Shown piece after piece: positions 8,454 through 17,239 of a stretch of 64,000 bases of DNA (positions within the stretch are counted from its first letter, which is position 1; the number at the start of each line of letters is the position of its first letter). This DNA is from Novosphingobium sp. TH158. Its GTDB lineage: Bacteria > Pseudomonadota > Alphaproteobacteria > Sphingomonadales > Sphingomonadaceae. The notes under the pieces are model-generated. The model was not told the DNA's origin. It made no database searches and was given only the letters and a program-made list of their open reading frames with translations. The stretch is from NCBI RefSeq assembly GCF_002855555.1, contig NZ_PKRT01000001.1:2570001-2634000 (forward strand). Direction: 5' to 3'. Both the position numbers and the translations under genes were made by a program.

Positions 8454-8983
8454 AACGCCTTGCCCTGTCACCCGCCGTTCTCCCCGTCGTTATCCTTGCG
8501 TCTGCCGCGCTGCTTGCTGCCCCCTTGCAGGCGCAGGCCACGGCAGACCTTGCCGCCATCGACCGCGCGGTTGAGGCCTTTACCGGTGCCCCAATCGGCG
8601 CGCCCGGCGGGGCGGCCCAGCCGGTTGACCGGCGGCTGCACCTTGGCCGATGCGCCGCGCCGCCCGCGCTTTCGTGGTACGGATCGCGCCGCGATACCGT
8701 GCTGGTGCGTTGCCCCGATCCCGGATCGTGGCGGGTGTTCGTGCCGCTTTCGGTCGGTTCCGCGCCCGAGCGTTCCACCCCCGCCGTCCTGCGCGGAGAG
8801 GGCGTGACGATTGCCGTTGCCGGTGAAGGCTTCACCGTCGCACAGGCCGGCGAGGCGCTGGAGCCGGGGCCGATAGGTGCCTGGATTCGCGTGCGTTCCG
8901 CCCAGGCCGGCGCCCAGCCGATCCGCGCCCGCGTGGTCCGCCCCGGGCTTGTCACGGTCGATCTCGGCAATGGCTTGCCGTGA
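8450..8983 (+). CDS. flgA: FlgA-like P-ring assembly chaperone
   Basis: The 177-residue secreted protein has the signal peptide VILASAALLAAPLQAQA. The C-terminal half matches the FlgA SAF-type core (VLRGEGVTIAVAGEGFTVAQ, GEALEPGPIGAWIRVR, ending RPGLVTVDLG). FlgA assists P-ring assembly by FlgI in the periplasm. The ATG overlaps the stop of the MotB-like gene (ATGA), so the three genes form one unit. Confidence 0.82.
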   Translation: MKRLALSPAVLPVVILASAALLAAPLQAQATADLAAIDRAVEAFTGAPIGAPGGAAQPVDRRLHLGRCAAPPALSWYGSRRDTVLVRCPDPGSWRVFVPLSVGSAPERSTPAVLRGEGVTIAVAGEGFTVAQAGEALEPGPIGAWIRVRSAQAGAQPIRARVVRPGLVTVDLGNGLP

Positions 8984-8988
8984 TGGGG

Positions 8989-9025
8989 CGGCAAGAAATT
9001 TCCGCCCGGCTTAAATTTCTTGCCG
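8989..9025. repeat. Perfect 13-bp inverted repeat between flgA and flgM
   Basis: CGGCAAGAAATTT at 8989-9001 is exactly mirrored by AAATTTCTTGCCG at 9013-9025, with an 11-base spacer. It could be a strong intercistronic hairpin or an operator dyad. There is no T-tract after the stem, so a simple intrinsic terminator is less likely. Its place just ahead of flgM suggests it sets flgA/flgM read-through or flgM control. Confidence 0.7.
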
Positions 9026-9065
9026 GGTCGCCGTTCTGCTCCTCGGACAAACACGGAGCGGCACC

Positions 9066-9353
9066 ATGCCAATCGAACCAAGCCAGTCAGTCGGGCCCCT
9101 GCGCACTGTCAGCGCACTCGATGCCCGGACCGTCCGTACGGGTGCCGGAGAGCGCCCTGCCGACACCGGCCGGGCAGCCCCGCAAACGATGGTCGCCACC
9201 AGCGAGGCGCTCGATCCCGGGCCGGTCCCGGTCGATACCGAACGTGTCAGCCAGGTGCGCAAGGCGATCGAAAGCGGCAGCTATCCGCTGGTCCCGGCCA
9301 AGATCGCCGATGCCATCATCGCTGCCGGCCTGCTGCTGAGGAGCCCCAAATGA
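9066..9353 (+). CDS. flgM: Anti-sigma-28 factor FlgM
   Basis: The 95-residue protein has a disordered N-terminal half and the FlgM C-terminal sigma-binding region (VDTERVSQVRKAIESGSYPL, then AKIADAIIAAGLLL). FlgM binds and inhibits FliA until the hook is finished. FliA is encoded at 12721 in the same cluster. The stop overlaps the start of the FlgN-like gene (ATGA). Confidence 0.92.
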   Translation: MPIEPSQSVGPLRTVSALDARTVRTGAGERPADTGRAAPQTMVATSEALDPGPVPVDTERVSQVRKAIESGSYPLVPAKIADAIIAAGLLLRSPK

Positions 9354-9673
9354 GCCAATTGCGCGACCAGTTGCGGCAGATGGTTGCCGTTCTTGAAGAC
9401 GAACGGCAGGCGCTTGCCGGGCTGGACCTCGATGGCATCGTCGGTGCCAGCCAGGGCAAGACCACGCTGTGCGACGTTCTGGCCGAAGCCGACGCCGCGC
9501 AGGTGGACGAGGAATGCCGCGGCCTGCTGGAAGCGGCGCGGCGGCTGAACGAGGTAAACCGCCAGGTTCGCAACCTGATTGCGGCCAATGTCTCGGCCCG
9601 CCTCGATGCCCTCACCGGCTCGGCCTCGCTTTACCGCGCCAGCCCGGCCTATGCCTATGCAGGTGCCCGATAG
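9350..9673 (+). CDS. flgN: FlgN-like flagellar export chaperone
   Basis: The 107-residue, mostly helical protein starts MSQLRDQLRQMVAVLEDERQ and has a C-terminal region with EVNRQVRNLIAANVSARLDA, like FlgN-type chaperones of FlgK and FlgL. Sequence similarity in this family is low, so the call relies on size, predicted coiled-coil character and its overlap with flgM, the usual partner gene. Confidence 0.78.
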   Translation: MSQLRDQLRQMVAVLEDERQALAGLDLDGIVGASQGKTTLCDVLAEADAAQVDEECRGLLEAARRLNEVNRQVRNLIAANVSARLDALTGSASLYRASPAYAYAGAR

Positions 9674-9680
9674 GGGCAAC

Positions 9681-9696
9681 TGGCACGCCTCTTGCT
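9681..9696 (+). promoter_or_regulatory. Sigma-54 promoter for the lytic transglycosylase-flhA-fliA unit
   Basis: TGGCACGCCTCTTGCT matches the RpoN consensus exactly, with GG-N10-GC spacing. It begins 8 bases after the FlgN-like gene and ends 40 bases before the TTG start at 9737. It would place flhA and fliA under sigma-54 control, so sigma-28 expression would depend on sigma-54. Confidence 0.88.
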
Positions 9697-9736
9697 GAAC
9701 CCCTGAGCGGAACCACCGCTGCAAGGGGGCAAGAGT

Positions 9737-10606
9737 TTGAGCCAGGTCCAGTCGCCAGCGCCAAGGGCAACAGGCGAAGCGCACGTCCGCGCCGCCATCG
9801 CGCGTGCCGCCAGCGCTACCGGCGTCGATTTCGATTTCCTGCTGGCCCAGGCCAAGATCGAATCCGGCCTGAAGCCGAACGCCGAAGCGCCAACCTCATC
9901 GGCGGCGGGGCTTTACCAGTTCACCAACTCCACCTGGCTGCGCACCTTTGCCCGCCACGGCGAGAAGCACGGCATCGGCTGGGCGGGGGCGGCGCTTTCC
10001 GATCCGGCCATGCGCACGCAGGCCATGGCGCTGCGCTATGATCCGCAGGTCGCGGCGCTGATGGCGGGCGAACTGGCCAATGACAACCGCGCCGCGCTGA
10101 CGGCATCGCTGGGCCACGAACCCGATGCGAGCGAGCTGTATCTTGCCCATTTCCTCGGTTCTGCGGGGGCGGGCCGGTTCCTAAACGCACTGGCCAGCGA
10201 TCCCGCGCAAAGCGCGGCCGCGCTGCTGCCTGCTGCTGCCGGGGCGAACCGTTCGATCTTCTACACGCCCGCCGGCGCGCCGCGCTCGGTCAGCGAAGTC
10301 ATGGGCCTGATCCGCGCCAAGGTGGACGGCGCGATGGAGGGCGGGGAAGGGCCGGGCCCCGGCCTGCCGGCTCCCTTTGCATCCCCTGACGCAGCTTTCC
10401 CGACGGCCCTTGCCGCCGCCGCGCCGCCGTCGGTGCCGATGGGGCCGATTGCCCGCGAATTCCACGCCGCCGCGCCGCCCACGCAGGAGCGCCCTTCGAT
10501 GGCCGAGACGCTGCGCCAGGCTTTCGCGCTGGGCACGCAGGCCGGCAGCGCCGCGCCGGGCCATGTCCGCACCGCCTATGCGCGGCTCTCGGCGATGGGG
10601 CTCTAG
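9737..10606 (+). CDS. Flagellar lytic transglycosylase (SLT domain)
   Basis: The 289-residue protein has an SLT-type muramidase fold: LLAQAKIESGLKPNAEAPTS with the probable catalytic Glu near residue 42, then GLYQFTNSTWLRTFARHG. The C-terminal 100 residues are Pro/Ala-rich and low in complexity. The start is TTG, preceded by a purine-rich AAGGGGGCAAGAG. It probably cuts peptidoglycan for rod passage, complementing the FlgJ-like protein that lacks a hydrolase domain. No clear signal peptide is seen, so export may be through the flagellar apparatus. Confidence 0.85.
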   Translation: MSQVQSPAPRATGEAHVRAAIARAASATGVDFDFLLAQAKIESGLKPNAEAPTSSAAGLYQFTNSTWLRTFARHGEKHGIGWAGAALSDPAMRTQAMALRYDPQVAALMAGELANDNRAALTASLGHEPDASELYLAHFLGSAGAGRFLNALASDPAQSAAALLPAAAGANRSIFYTPAGAPRSVSEVMGLIRAKVDGAMEGGEGPGPGLPAPFASPDAAFPTALAAAAPPSVPMGPIAREFHAAAPPTQERPSMAETLRQAFALGTQAGSAAPGHVRTAYARLSAMGL

Positions 10607-10609
10607 GCC

Positions 10610-12724
10610 ATGCTGAAGCGCTTTTCCAAGCCCGCAGCCCTCGCGCTGCCGGCAGGCATCCTCAGCCTGATCCTGCTGATGATCGTGCCGGTGCCGACCT
10701 TGCTGCTCGACGTGTTCTTCGTGCTCAACATCGCCTTGTCGGTCGCCGTGCTGATGGCCGCGCTCAATGCGGAAAAGCCGCTCGATTTCTCGGCCTTCCC
10801 CTCGGTCCTGCTGTTTGCCACGCTGCTGCGGCTGTCGCTCAACGTCGCCTCGACCCGCGTCGTGCTGGTCAACGGGCACGAAGGGGGTGCGGCCGCCGGC
10901 AAGGTGATCGAGGCATTCGGCGAATTCCTCGTCGGCGGCAATTTTGCGGTCGGGCTGTTCGTCTTCCTGATCCTCGTCATCATCAACATGGTGGTGGTGA
11001 CGAAGGGCGCGGGCCGCGTGTCCGAGGTTTCCGCGCGCTTCACCCTTGATGCCCTGCCGGGCAAGCAGATGGCCATCGACGCCGACCTTGCCGCCGGACT
11101 GCTGACTGCCGAGGAAGCCAAGGCGCGGCGCAAGGAAGTGGCGACCGAGGCCGATTTCTACGGCGCGATGGACGGTTCGTCGAAGTTCGTGAAGGGCGAT
11201 GCCATTGCCGCGCTGCTGATCCTGGCGGTGAACATCATTGCCGGCTTCATCCTTGGCATGGTCAGCCACGGCCTTTCCGCGAGCGAGGCCGCACAAAACT
11301 ATATCACCTTGGCCGTCGGCGATGCGCTGGTGGCGCAGGTTCCGGCGCTGCTGCTGTCGATTGCCGCCGCGGCTATCGTCACCCGCGTATCCGACAACCG
11401 CGACCTTTCCGGGCAGATCGGCAGCCAGTTCGCCGGTCCTTCGACCTGGCTGCCGGTGGCGGTCGTGCTGGCGGCGATGGGCTGCATTCCCGCCATGCCG
11501 CAAAGCATCTTCTTCCCCGCCGCTGCCGGTGCCTTCATGCTTTACCGCAAGCTCAAGGCCCGAGCCGAGCGCCCGGTTCCCGTGGCCGAGCCGCCCGCCC
11601 CCGATCCCGGGCGCATCGCGCTGGAGGACGTTTCCGACCATACGCTGGTCACCATCGAGCTTGGCTATGGCCTGGTCCACCTGGTCGACGACAAGCGCGG
11701 ATCGCCGCTCGTCGCCCGGATCACGGGGGTGCGCAAGCAGCTCAGCCAGACCTTCGGTTTCATCGTGCCGCAGTTCCGGGTGCGCGATGCGCTGGAACTG
11801 CCGCCGAACGACTATCGCGTCCTGCTGGGCGGCGTGCCGCTGGGCGGGGCCACCGTCCGGGCGGACAAGGTATTGGCCATCGATGCCGGCGACGCGCGCG
11901 ACAATCATACGCTTGCCGGAGAGCCGACCACCGATCCCAGCTTCGGCTGTCCCGCGCTGTGGATCGATCCCGGCCAGCGCGACCATGCCGTGGCCGAGGG
12001 CTTCCTGACGGTCGATCCCGGCACGGTCATCGCCACGCACCTCAACCAGCTGCTCGGCGATCGCCCGCAGGCCCTGCTCGGCCCGGACGAGGTGCGCGCC
12101 ATCCTCGATGGCGTGAAGGAGCACGCCGCCGGTCTGGTCGAAACGGTCACGCCCGCGCCGCTCAGCCTTGCCGCGCTTACCCGCCTGCTGCGCACGCTGC
12201 TGGAAGAGGGCGTGCCCATCGGCCACCCGCTGCCGATCCTCGCCAGCCTGAGCCAGGCGGTGCAGGTGACGGTGGAGCACGAACGGCTGGTGGACATGGT
12301 CCGCGCGGACCTGGGTGGGCTGATCGTCGGGCGCATCTGCGCGCCGGGCGAGCGGTTGCCGGTGCTCACCCTCGATGCCAGCCTTGAGCAGGCGATCGTC
12401 CAGGGGCTGCACGATCCCACGACCGGCCAGCCGGTGATCGAGCCCGACCTTGCCCGCGCCATTGGCGAGCGGGTGGCCGCCATCGTCGCCAGCCAGCCCC
12501 CCGGCGGGCCGCCACCGGCGCTGATCGTCCAGCCGCGCGCGCGCCGGGCGCTGGCCCAGCTGCTGCGCCTGCGGGCACCTGCCTGCACCGTGCTTTCAAT
12601 CGCGGAGCTGCCGCCCGCCCAGCCGATCGAAGTGCTCAGCGTGATCGGCGGCGAAGCGCTTGCGCCCGAAGTTCCCGCGCTCTCCGCGCCCCATTCCACT
12701 CCCAGTGAAGAGCTAGCCGCATGA
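10610..12724 (+). CDS. flhA: Flagellar export apparatus protein FlhA
   Basis: The 704-residue protein has eight hydrophobic segments in the first 310 residues, including the FHIPEP-type region (LDALPGKQMAIDADLAAGLL, FYGAMDGSSKFVKGDAIAA). A large cytoplasmic domain follows. FlhA is the export-gate component of the flagellar type III system and binds substrate-chaperone complexes. Its length is normal. It lies 3 bases after the transglycosylase gene, and its stop overlaps the fliA start by 4 bases. Confidence 0.97.
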   Translation: MLKRFSKPAALALPAGILSLILLMIVPVPTLLLDVFFVLNIALSVAVLMAALNAEKPLDFSAFPSVLLFATLLRLSLNVASTRVVLVNGHEGGAAAGKVIEAFGEFLVGGNFAVGLFVFLILVIINMVVVTKGAGRVSEVSARFTLDALPGKQMAIDADLAAGLLTAEEAKARRKEVATEADFYGAMDGSSKFVKGDAIAALLILAVNIIAGFILGMVSHGLSASEAAQNYITLAVGDALVAQVPALLLSIAAAAIVTRVSDNRDLSGQIGSQFAGPSTWLPVAVVLAAMGCIPAMPQSIFFPAAAGAFMLYRKLKARAERPVPVAEPPAPDPGRIALEDVSDHTLVTIELGYGLVHLVDDKRGSPLVARITGVRKQLSQTFGFIVPQFRVRDALELPPNDYRVLLGGVPLGGATVRADKVLAIDAGDARDNHTLAGEPTTDPSFGCPALWIDPGQRDHAVAEGFLTVDPGTVIATHLNQLLGDRPQALLGPDEVRAILDGVKEHAAGLVETVTPAPLSLAALTRLLRTLLEEGVPIGHPLPILASLSQAVQVTVEHERLVDMVRADLGGLIVGRICAPGERLPVLTLDASLEQAIVQGLHDPTTGQPVIEPDLARAIGERVAAIVASQPPGGPPPALIVQPRARRALAQLLRLRAPACTVLSIAELPPAQPIEVLSVIGGEALAPEVPALSAPHSTPSEELAA

Positions 12725-13455
12725 AGCATGATCACACGCCTTTTGCCGCCGCCCGCAACGCCTATCGCGGCGATATTGCCGACCGGGTGCGGCGCTTCCT
12801 GCCGATGGTGAAGCGCCTTGCATGGCACGTTCACGGATCGGGCCGGCCGGGGATCGAGATGGAAGACCTGATGCAGGCGGGCCTCGTGGCGCTCACCGAA
12901 TGTGCGCAGAAGCACGCCGGGCCGGGCGAGGACGGGTTCGCCGCCTATGCCAAGCTGCGGGTGCGCGGCGCCATGGTGGACCTCATCCGCCGCTCCGTGC
13001 CGCTGTCGCGCGGGGCGACCGAACGGCGGCGCAACCTGCGCGAGAAGGAAACCGTGCTGCGCGGCCAGCTGGGGCGCGACCCGACCAGCGCCGAACTGGC
13101 CGAGGCCATGGGCCTAGACGAGGCAGAGCTGGCCGACATGCGATCGACCAGCGAGCCGCTGCGCTTCGAGGCAATCGACGAGGCCTATTCCGACAGCGAC
13201 ATGGCTTTTGCCGACGACAGCCCGGATTCGTTCAACCTGCTGGCTGACGAGGAAGTGCGCGAAGCCCTGGCCGAGGCCATTGCCGGCCTGCCCGAACGGC
13301 TCAAGCTGGTAACGCAGCTCTACTTCGTCGAGGAACTGAACCTCTCGGAAATCGCCTCGGTCCTCGAAGTCTCGATCCCGCGCGTGCACCAGCTGAAGGC
13401 GCAGGCGCTGGCCAGGCTGAAGGAAGCGATGGAGGGCGTGGCGGAGGTGTTGTGA
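12721..13455 (+). CDS. fliA: Sigma-28 flagellar sigma factor FliA
   Basis: The 244-residue sigma-70-family protein has region 2 (MEDLMQAGLVALTECA, FAAYAKLRVRGAMVDLIRRS), region 3 and region 4 (LPERLKLVTQLYFVEELNLS, EIASVLEVSIPRVHQLKAQA). FliA drives late flagellar genes and is held by FlgM, encoded upstream. Translational overlap with flhA couples it to export-gate expression. It ends the flagellar block and converges with the DsbD gene. Confidence 0.96.
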   Translation: MKHDHTPFAAARNAYRGDIADRVRRFLPMVKRLAWHVHGSGRPGIEMEDLMQAGLVALTECAQKHAGPGEDGFAAYAKLRVRGAMVDLIRRSVPLSRGATERRRNLREKETVLRGQLGRDPTSAELAEAMGLDEAELADMRSTSEPLRFEAIDEAYSDSDMAFADDSPDSFNLLADEEVREALAEAIAGLPERLKLVTQLYFVEELNLSEIASVLEVSIPRVHQLKAQALARLKEAMEGVAEVL

Positions 13456-13456
13456 A

Positions 13457-15502
13457 CTAGTCGCCCCTGCTGCCGGCTTTCTCGATCAGCAGTCCCACAC
13501 TCAACACCTGCGGCAATTGCTCCGTATCCTTGCCCGGCGCGTACCACAGGTAGAGCGGCACCCCGGCGGCGCCCTGTTCGGTGAGGAAACGGGTGATCGC
13601 CGGATCGCGGCGGGTCCAGTCGCCGACGAGCACCTGTACGCCGGCCTTGTCGAAGGCGGACTTGGTCTCCTCGCGCTCGATGGCGGCCTTCTCGTTGACC
13701 TTGCAGGTCAGGCACCAATCAGCGGTGAAGTAGACGAAGACCGGCCTGCCCGATGCGCGGGCCTTGGCCAGGGCTTCTTCGGAAAAGGGCTTGGCATCGA
13801 GGATGGATTCGATGCCTGCATGTCCCGGTGCGTAGAGCCTGGGCAGCTTTTCGACCCCAACCAAGCCGATCAGCACCAGCATGGCCGCGAGCATCCAGCC
13901 TGCGGCCTTGCCGGCGCGCTGGCGGCGGCCTGTCGACCACAGGGCGACAATCAGGGCGAGCGCAAGGAAGGCGCTAAGCACGGCGAACCCGTCTCCCCCC
14001 AGCCGCCAGCACAGCCACAGCAGTGCCAGCGCGGTGAGCGCCATCGGCACGGCCATCAGCTTCCTGAACCACACCATCCACTTGCCGGGGCGCGGCAGGA
14101 GGCCGCGCAGCGCCGGGACATAGGCAACCGCGAGGAAGGGAAGGGCCAGCCCCAGCCCGAGCGCGATGAACAGCGCCATGCCCTCCGCCACTGGCAGCAG
14201 CAGCGCCGCGCCCATGGCGGCGGCCATGAACGGGCCGGTGCAGGGCGTGGCGGCGAAGGCGGCAAGCAGCCCGGTGGCAAAAGCACCCTGGGGGCTGCCT
14301 TCGCGGGCAAAGCCGGGGACGGCGAATTCGTAAAGGCCGAGCAGGTTGGCGGTGATCGCCGTCGCCAGCAGCAGCAGGACGACGACGACGCCCGGCTCCT
14401 GCAACTGGAAGGCCCAGCCCACTTCTTCGCCGCCCGCGCGCAGGGCGAGCAGCAGCGCCCCCAGCGCCGCGCAGGCGAGGACGACGCCGGCGGTATAGGC
14501 CAGCCCCTCGCGCCGTGCCTCGGCCTCGCTCTCGCCTGCGCGGGCGAGGGACAGGGCCTTCAGGCTGAGGATCGGGAAGACGCAGGGCATCACGTTGAGC
14601 AGCAGGCCGCCCGCGAGCGCGGCGAGCAGCAGCATGGGCAGCGACAGGTCGGTAGCGGCATCGCCTTTCAGCGGCGTTCCACCGGCGGGGACCTGGCCGG
14701 GAACGGCAGTCAGCTCAACCCCGTCTCCGGCTGCATTGAGCCGCAGGACGCCGGTGAACGATGCCGGATCGATCGCGGCGATCTTCGGCCGCTTCAGCGT
14801 GACGATCAGCCAATCGCCGTTGCGGGCAAAGGCCTGGGCGGCGGCATAGTCCACCACATGGTCCTCTCCGGCGAAGAGGTGCGGCTTTTCCAGCTTCACC
14901 CCCGCCGGCATGGGAATGCCAAGGCGAATGGCATCGCGGCCAAGCTCGAACTTCGCCTCTGCCCCCAGCGGCGCGGGGAGGGCGGCGCGCCAGCCGTCGA
15001 AACGCGGATCGGCCCGGCCCTTGCCGACGGTCAGGCCGGTGGCAAGCTCTGCCGCTTCGGGCACGCAGATCTGGTCGGTGCAGGCCAGCCATTCGGCCTT
15101 CACGCGCAGCGGCAGCACCGATCCGGGGCGGGCATCCTGCGGCACGGTGAACTGCGCCAGCACGGCATAGTCATGCTCGTAAACATGGTTCATCAGGCCG
15201 GAGATCAGAAGCGTCTCGGGCGTGGGGTACATCAGCGTGCCGCCGGCCACCTTCGCATTGCCGATGAACCATTGGGTCCGCATGCCCTGCCCGGCGTCGC
15301 CGGGATTGCGCCAGTATCCGTGCCAGCCCTTGTCCGGCTTCATCACGAAGGCCAGCGTCACCTTTTCGCCGGGCATGGCGGGCTTTTCCGCAACCAGTTC
15401 GGCCCGGATGTTGGTGGGGCGCGGCTGGGCCTGCGCCGGGGCGAATCCGGCTGCGGCCAGCAGGGCCAGCGCGATGATGGCGATAAGTCTGCGAAGGGTC
15501 AT
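13457..15502 (-). CDS. dsbD: DsbD-type thiol:disulfide interchange protein
   Basis: The 681-residue protein has a signal peptide (LIAIIALALLAAAGFAPAQA) and an N-terminal periplasmic domain with a cysteine pair (WLACTDQICVPEAAEL). About eight transmembrane helices follow, including NVMPCVFPILSLKAL and AATPCTGPFMAAAMG with the electron-relay cysteines. The C-terminal thioredoxin domain has the active site WCLTC. It passes cytosolic reducing power to the periplasm. The frame is open upstream, but the signal peptide fixes the start. Confidence 0.92.
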   Translation of the reverse strand: MTLRRLIAIIALALLAAAGFAPAQAQPRPTNIRAELVAEKPAMPGEKVTLAFVMKPDKGWHGYWRNPGDAGQGMRTQWFIGNAKVAGGTLMYPTPETLLISGLMNHVYEHDYAVLAQFTVPQDARPGSVLPLRVKAEWLACTDQICVPEAAELATGLTVGKGRADPRFDGWRAALPAPLGAEAKFELGRDAIRLGIPMPAGVKLEKPHLFAGEDHVVDYAAAQAFARNGDWLIVTLKRPKIAAIDPASFTGVLRLNAAGDGVELTAVPGQVPAGGTPLKGDAATDLSLPMLLLAALAGGLLLNVMPCVFPILSLKALSLARAGESEAEARREGLAYTAGVVLACAALGALLLALRAGGEEVGWAFQLQEPGVVVVLLLLATAITANLLGLYEFAVPGFAREGSPQGAFATGLLAAFAATPCTGPFMAAAMGAALLLPVAEGMALFIALGLGLALPFLAVAYVPALRGLLPRPGKWMVWFRKLMAVPMALTALALLWLCWRLGGDGFAVLSAFLALALIVALWSTGRRQRAGKAAGWMLAAMLVLIGLVGVEKLPRLYAPGHAGIESILDAKPFSEEALAKARASGRPVFVYFTADWCLTCKVNEKAAIEREETKSAFDKAGVQVLVGDWTRRDPAITRFLTEQGAAGVPLYLWYAPGKDTEQLPQVLSVGLLIEKAGSRGD

Positions 15503-15601
15503 GCGAACGGGGATTCTTTCGTCCAACAGCCCTTGCGCAGTGCGCGCGGGCGTTCCATTCACGGATGTGCCGTTTTTGTTGGCCCGTTTCAAGGAAGACC
15601 C

Positions 15602-17239
15602 ATGCGCCTGCGTGCTTTCGCTGCCGTTTCCGCCCTGATTGCCACGCCTGCCCTTGCTGCTGATGAGCCTGCCGCCGCCGCGCCGCCGCGCCTGATCGTC
15701 GCGGTTTCGGTTGACCAGTTGAGCGCGGACCTCTTCGCGCAGTACCGCCGCAACTTCACCGGCGGCCTGGCCCGCTTGCAGGACGGGGCGGTGTTCCCCT
15801 CTGCCTACCAGGGCCATGCCGCCACGGAAACCTGCCCCGGCCATTCCACCCTGCTTACCGGCGTGCGGCCGGGGCGTAATGGCATCATCGCCAACCACTG
15901 GTTCGATCTTTCGCTGCCCCGCGCCGAGAAGCGGATCTACTGTTCCGAGGATGCCTCCGATCCCGAAAGCGGGCCGGACAAGCCGGTGGTTTCGCCGCGC
16001 CTGCTGAAGGTGCCGACGCTGGGCGAATGGATGAAGCGCAAGTGGCCCGCCAGCCGCAATGTCGCCGTTTCGGGCAAGGACCGGGCCGTGGCGATGATGG
16101 GCGGCCACAAGATCGACCAGGGCTATTGGTGGAAGGGATCGGGATTCACCACCTACAAGGGCGCGCAACTCTCGCCCGTGGTCGAGGCCGAGAACGCGCT
16201 GATCGCCAAGGCCATCGCCAAGGGCAGCAAGGCTTTCGCCGCACCGGCATGGTGCGCCCCGCGCGACCGGGCGGTGCGGCTGGGCAAGGATTTCGAGATC
16301 GGGCAGGGCCGCTTCCCGGCACCGGCCAAGGACGTGACCGCCTTCAGCCGCAGCCCGCGGCTCGATGCGGCGACGCTCAGCCTCGCCGGGCGGCTGGTGG
16401 ACGAGATGAAGCTGGGCCGGGGCGATGCGCCCGATCTGATTTCGGTCAGCCTTTCCGCCACGGACTACATCGGCCATTCCGTGGGCAACGAAGGCGTGGA
16501 GATGTGCATCCAGCTGGCCGAACTCGATCGCGGACTGGGCGCATTCTTCGCCAGGCTGGACAAGGCCCGGATCGACTATGCCGTGGTGCTGACCGCCGAT
16601 CATGGCGGTGTCGACGCGACCGAGCGGCTGGCCCAGCAGGCCCTGCCGCGCGCGGTGCGTGTCGATCCCGCGCTGATGCCCGGCGCGCTGGGCCGGGCGA
16701 TTGCCGCGGAACTGGGCATTACCGGCGTACAGCCGCTGATCTATGGCGATGGGCCGGCGGGCGACATGTATCTCAACCGCGCGCTCACGCCCTCGCAGAA
16801 GAGCCGCGCGCTCGATGCGCTGGTATCCCGGCTGCGGGCCCATCCGCAGGTCGCGGCGGCCTATGCCGCCGGCGAACTGGCGGCAACGCCGATGCCGGTG
16901 GGCAGCCCGCAGGACTGGAACCTGCGCGACCGTGCCCGCGCCAGCTTCGATCCGGAACGTTCGGGCGATGTCGTCGTCCTGCTCGACCGTGCGGTGATGC
17001 CGATCGCCGTGCCGGGCAAGGGCTATACCGCCACGCACGGTTCGCCTTGGGACTATGACCGCCGGGTGCCGCTGATGTTCTGGCGCAAGGGGATCAACGG
17101 CTTCGAACAGCCCGCCCCGGTTGAAACCGTGGACATTGCCCCCACCTTGTCCGCGCTGCTGCGGCTGAAGGTGCCGGACGGCAGCTTCGATGGCCGATGC
17201 CTCGATATCGATGGTGCAGCAGGGAACACGTGCCGATGA
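15602..17239 (+). CDS. Alkaline phosphatase superfamily protein (PafA-like)
   Basis: The 545-residue secreted protein has the signal peptide MRLRAFAAVSALIATPALAA. The metal site and nucleophile region is VAVSVDQLSADLFAQY followed by HAATETCPGHSTLLTG, where the first Thr is the probable nucleophile, and distal metal ligands lie in LTADHGGVD and YTATHGSPW. This pattern is that of phosphate-irrepressible PafA-type phosphomonoesterases and related nucleotide pyrophosphatases. The substrate is not fixed by sequence. Its stop overlaps the next start (ATGA). Confidence 0.85.
   Translation: MRLRAFAAVSALIATPALAADEPAAAAPPRLIVAVSVDQLSADLFAQYRRNFTGGLARLQDGAVFPSAYQGHAATETCPGHSTLLTGVRPGRNGIIANHWFDLSLPRAEKRIYCSEDASDPESGPDKPVVSPRLLKVPTLGEWMKRKWPASRNVAVSGKDRAVAMMGGHKIDQGYWWKGSGFTTYKGAQLSPVVEAENALIAKAIAKGSKAFAAPAWCAPRDRAVRLGKDFEIGQGRFPAPAKDVTAFSRSPRLDAATLSLAGRLVDEMKLGRGDAPDLISVSLSATDYIGHSVGNEGVEMCIQLAELDRGLGAFFARLDKARIDYAVVLTADHGGVDATERLAQQALPRAVRVDPALMPGALGRAIAAELGITGVQPLIYGDGPAGDMYLNRALTPSQKSRALDALVSRLRAHPQVAAAYAAGELAATPMPVGSPQDWNLRDRARASFDPERSGDVVVLLDRAVMPIAVPGKGYTATHGSPWDYDRRVPLMFWRKGINGFEQPAPVETVDIAPTLSALLRLKVPDGSFDGRCLDIDGAAGNTCR

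Noticed and set aside
9012..9040. Sigma-28 promoter before flgM (TAAA then GCCG)
   Set aside because: TAAA and GCCG are 14 bases apart and the rest of the -10 element does not match; too weak to call.
10181..12412. A 743-codon open frame opposite flhA
   Set aside because: Arg/His/Gly-rich shadow of flhA with no domain pattern.
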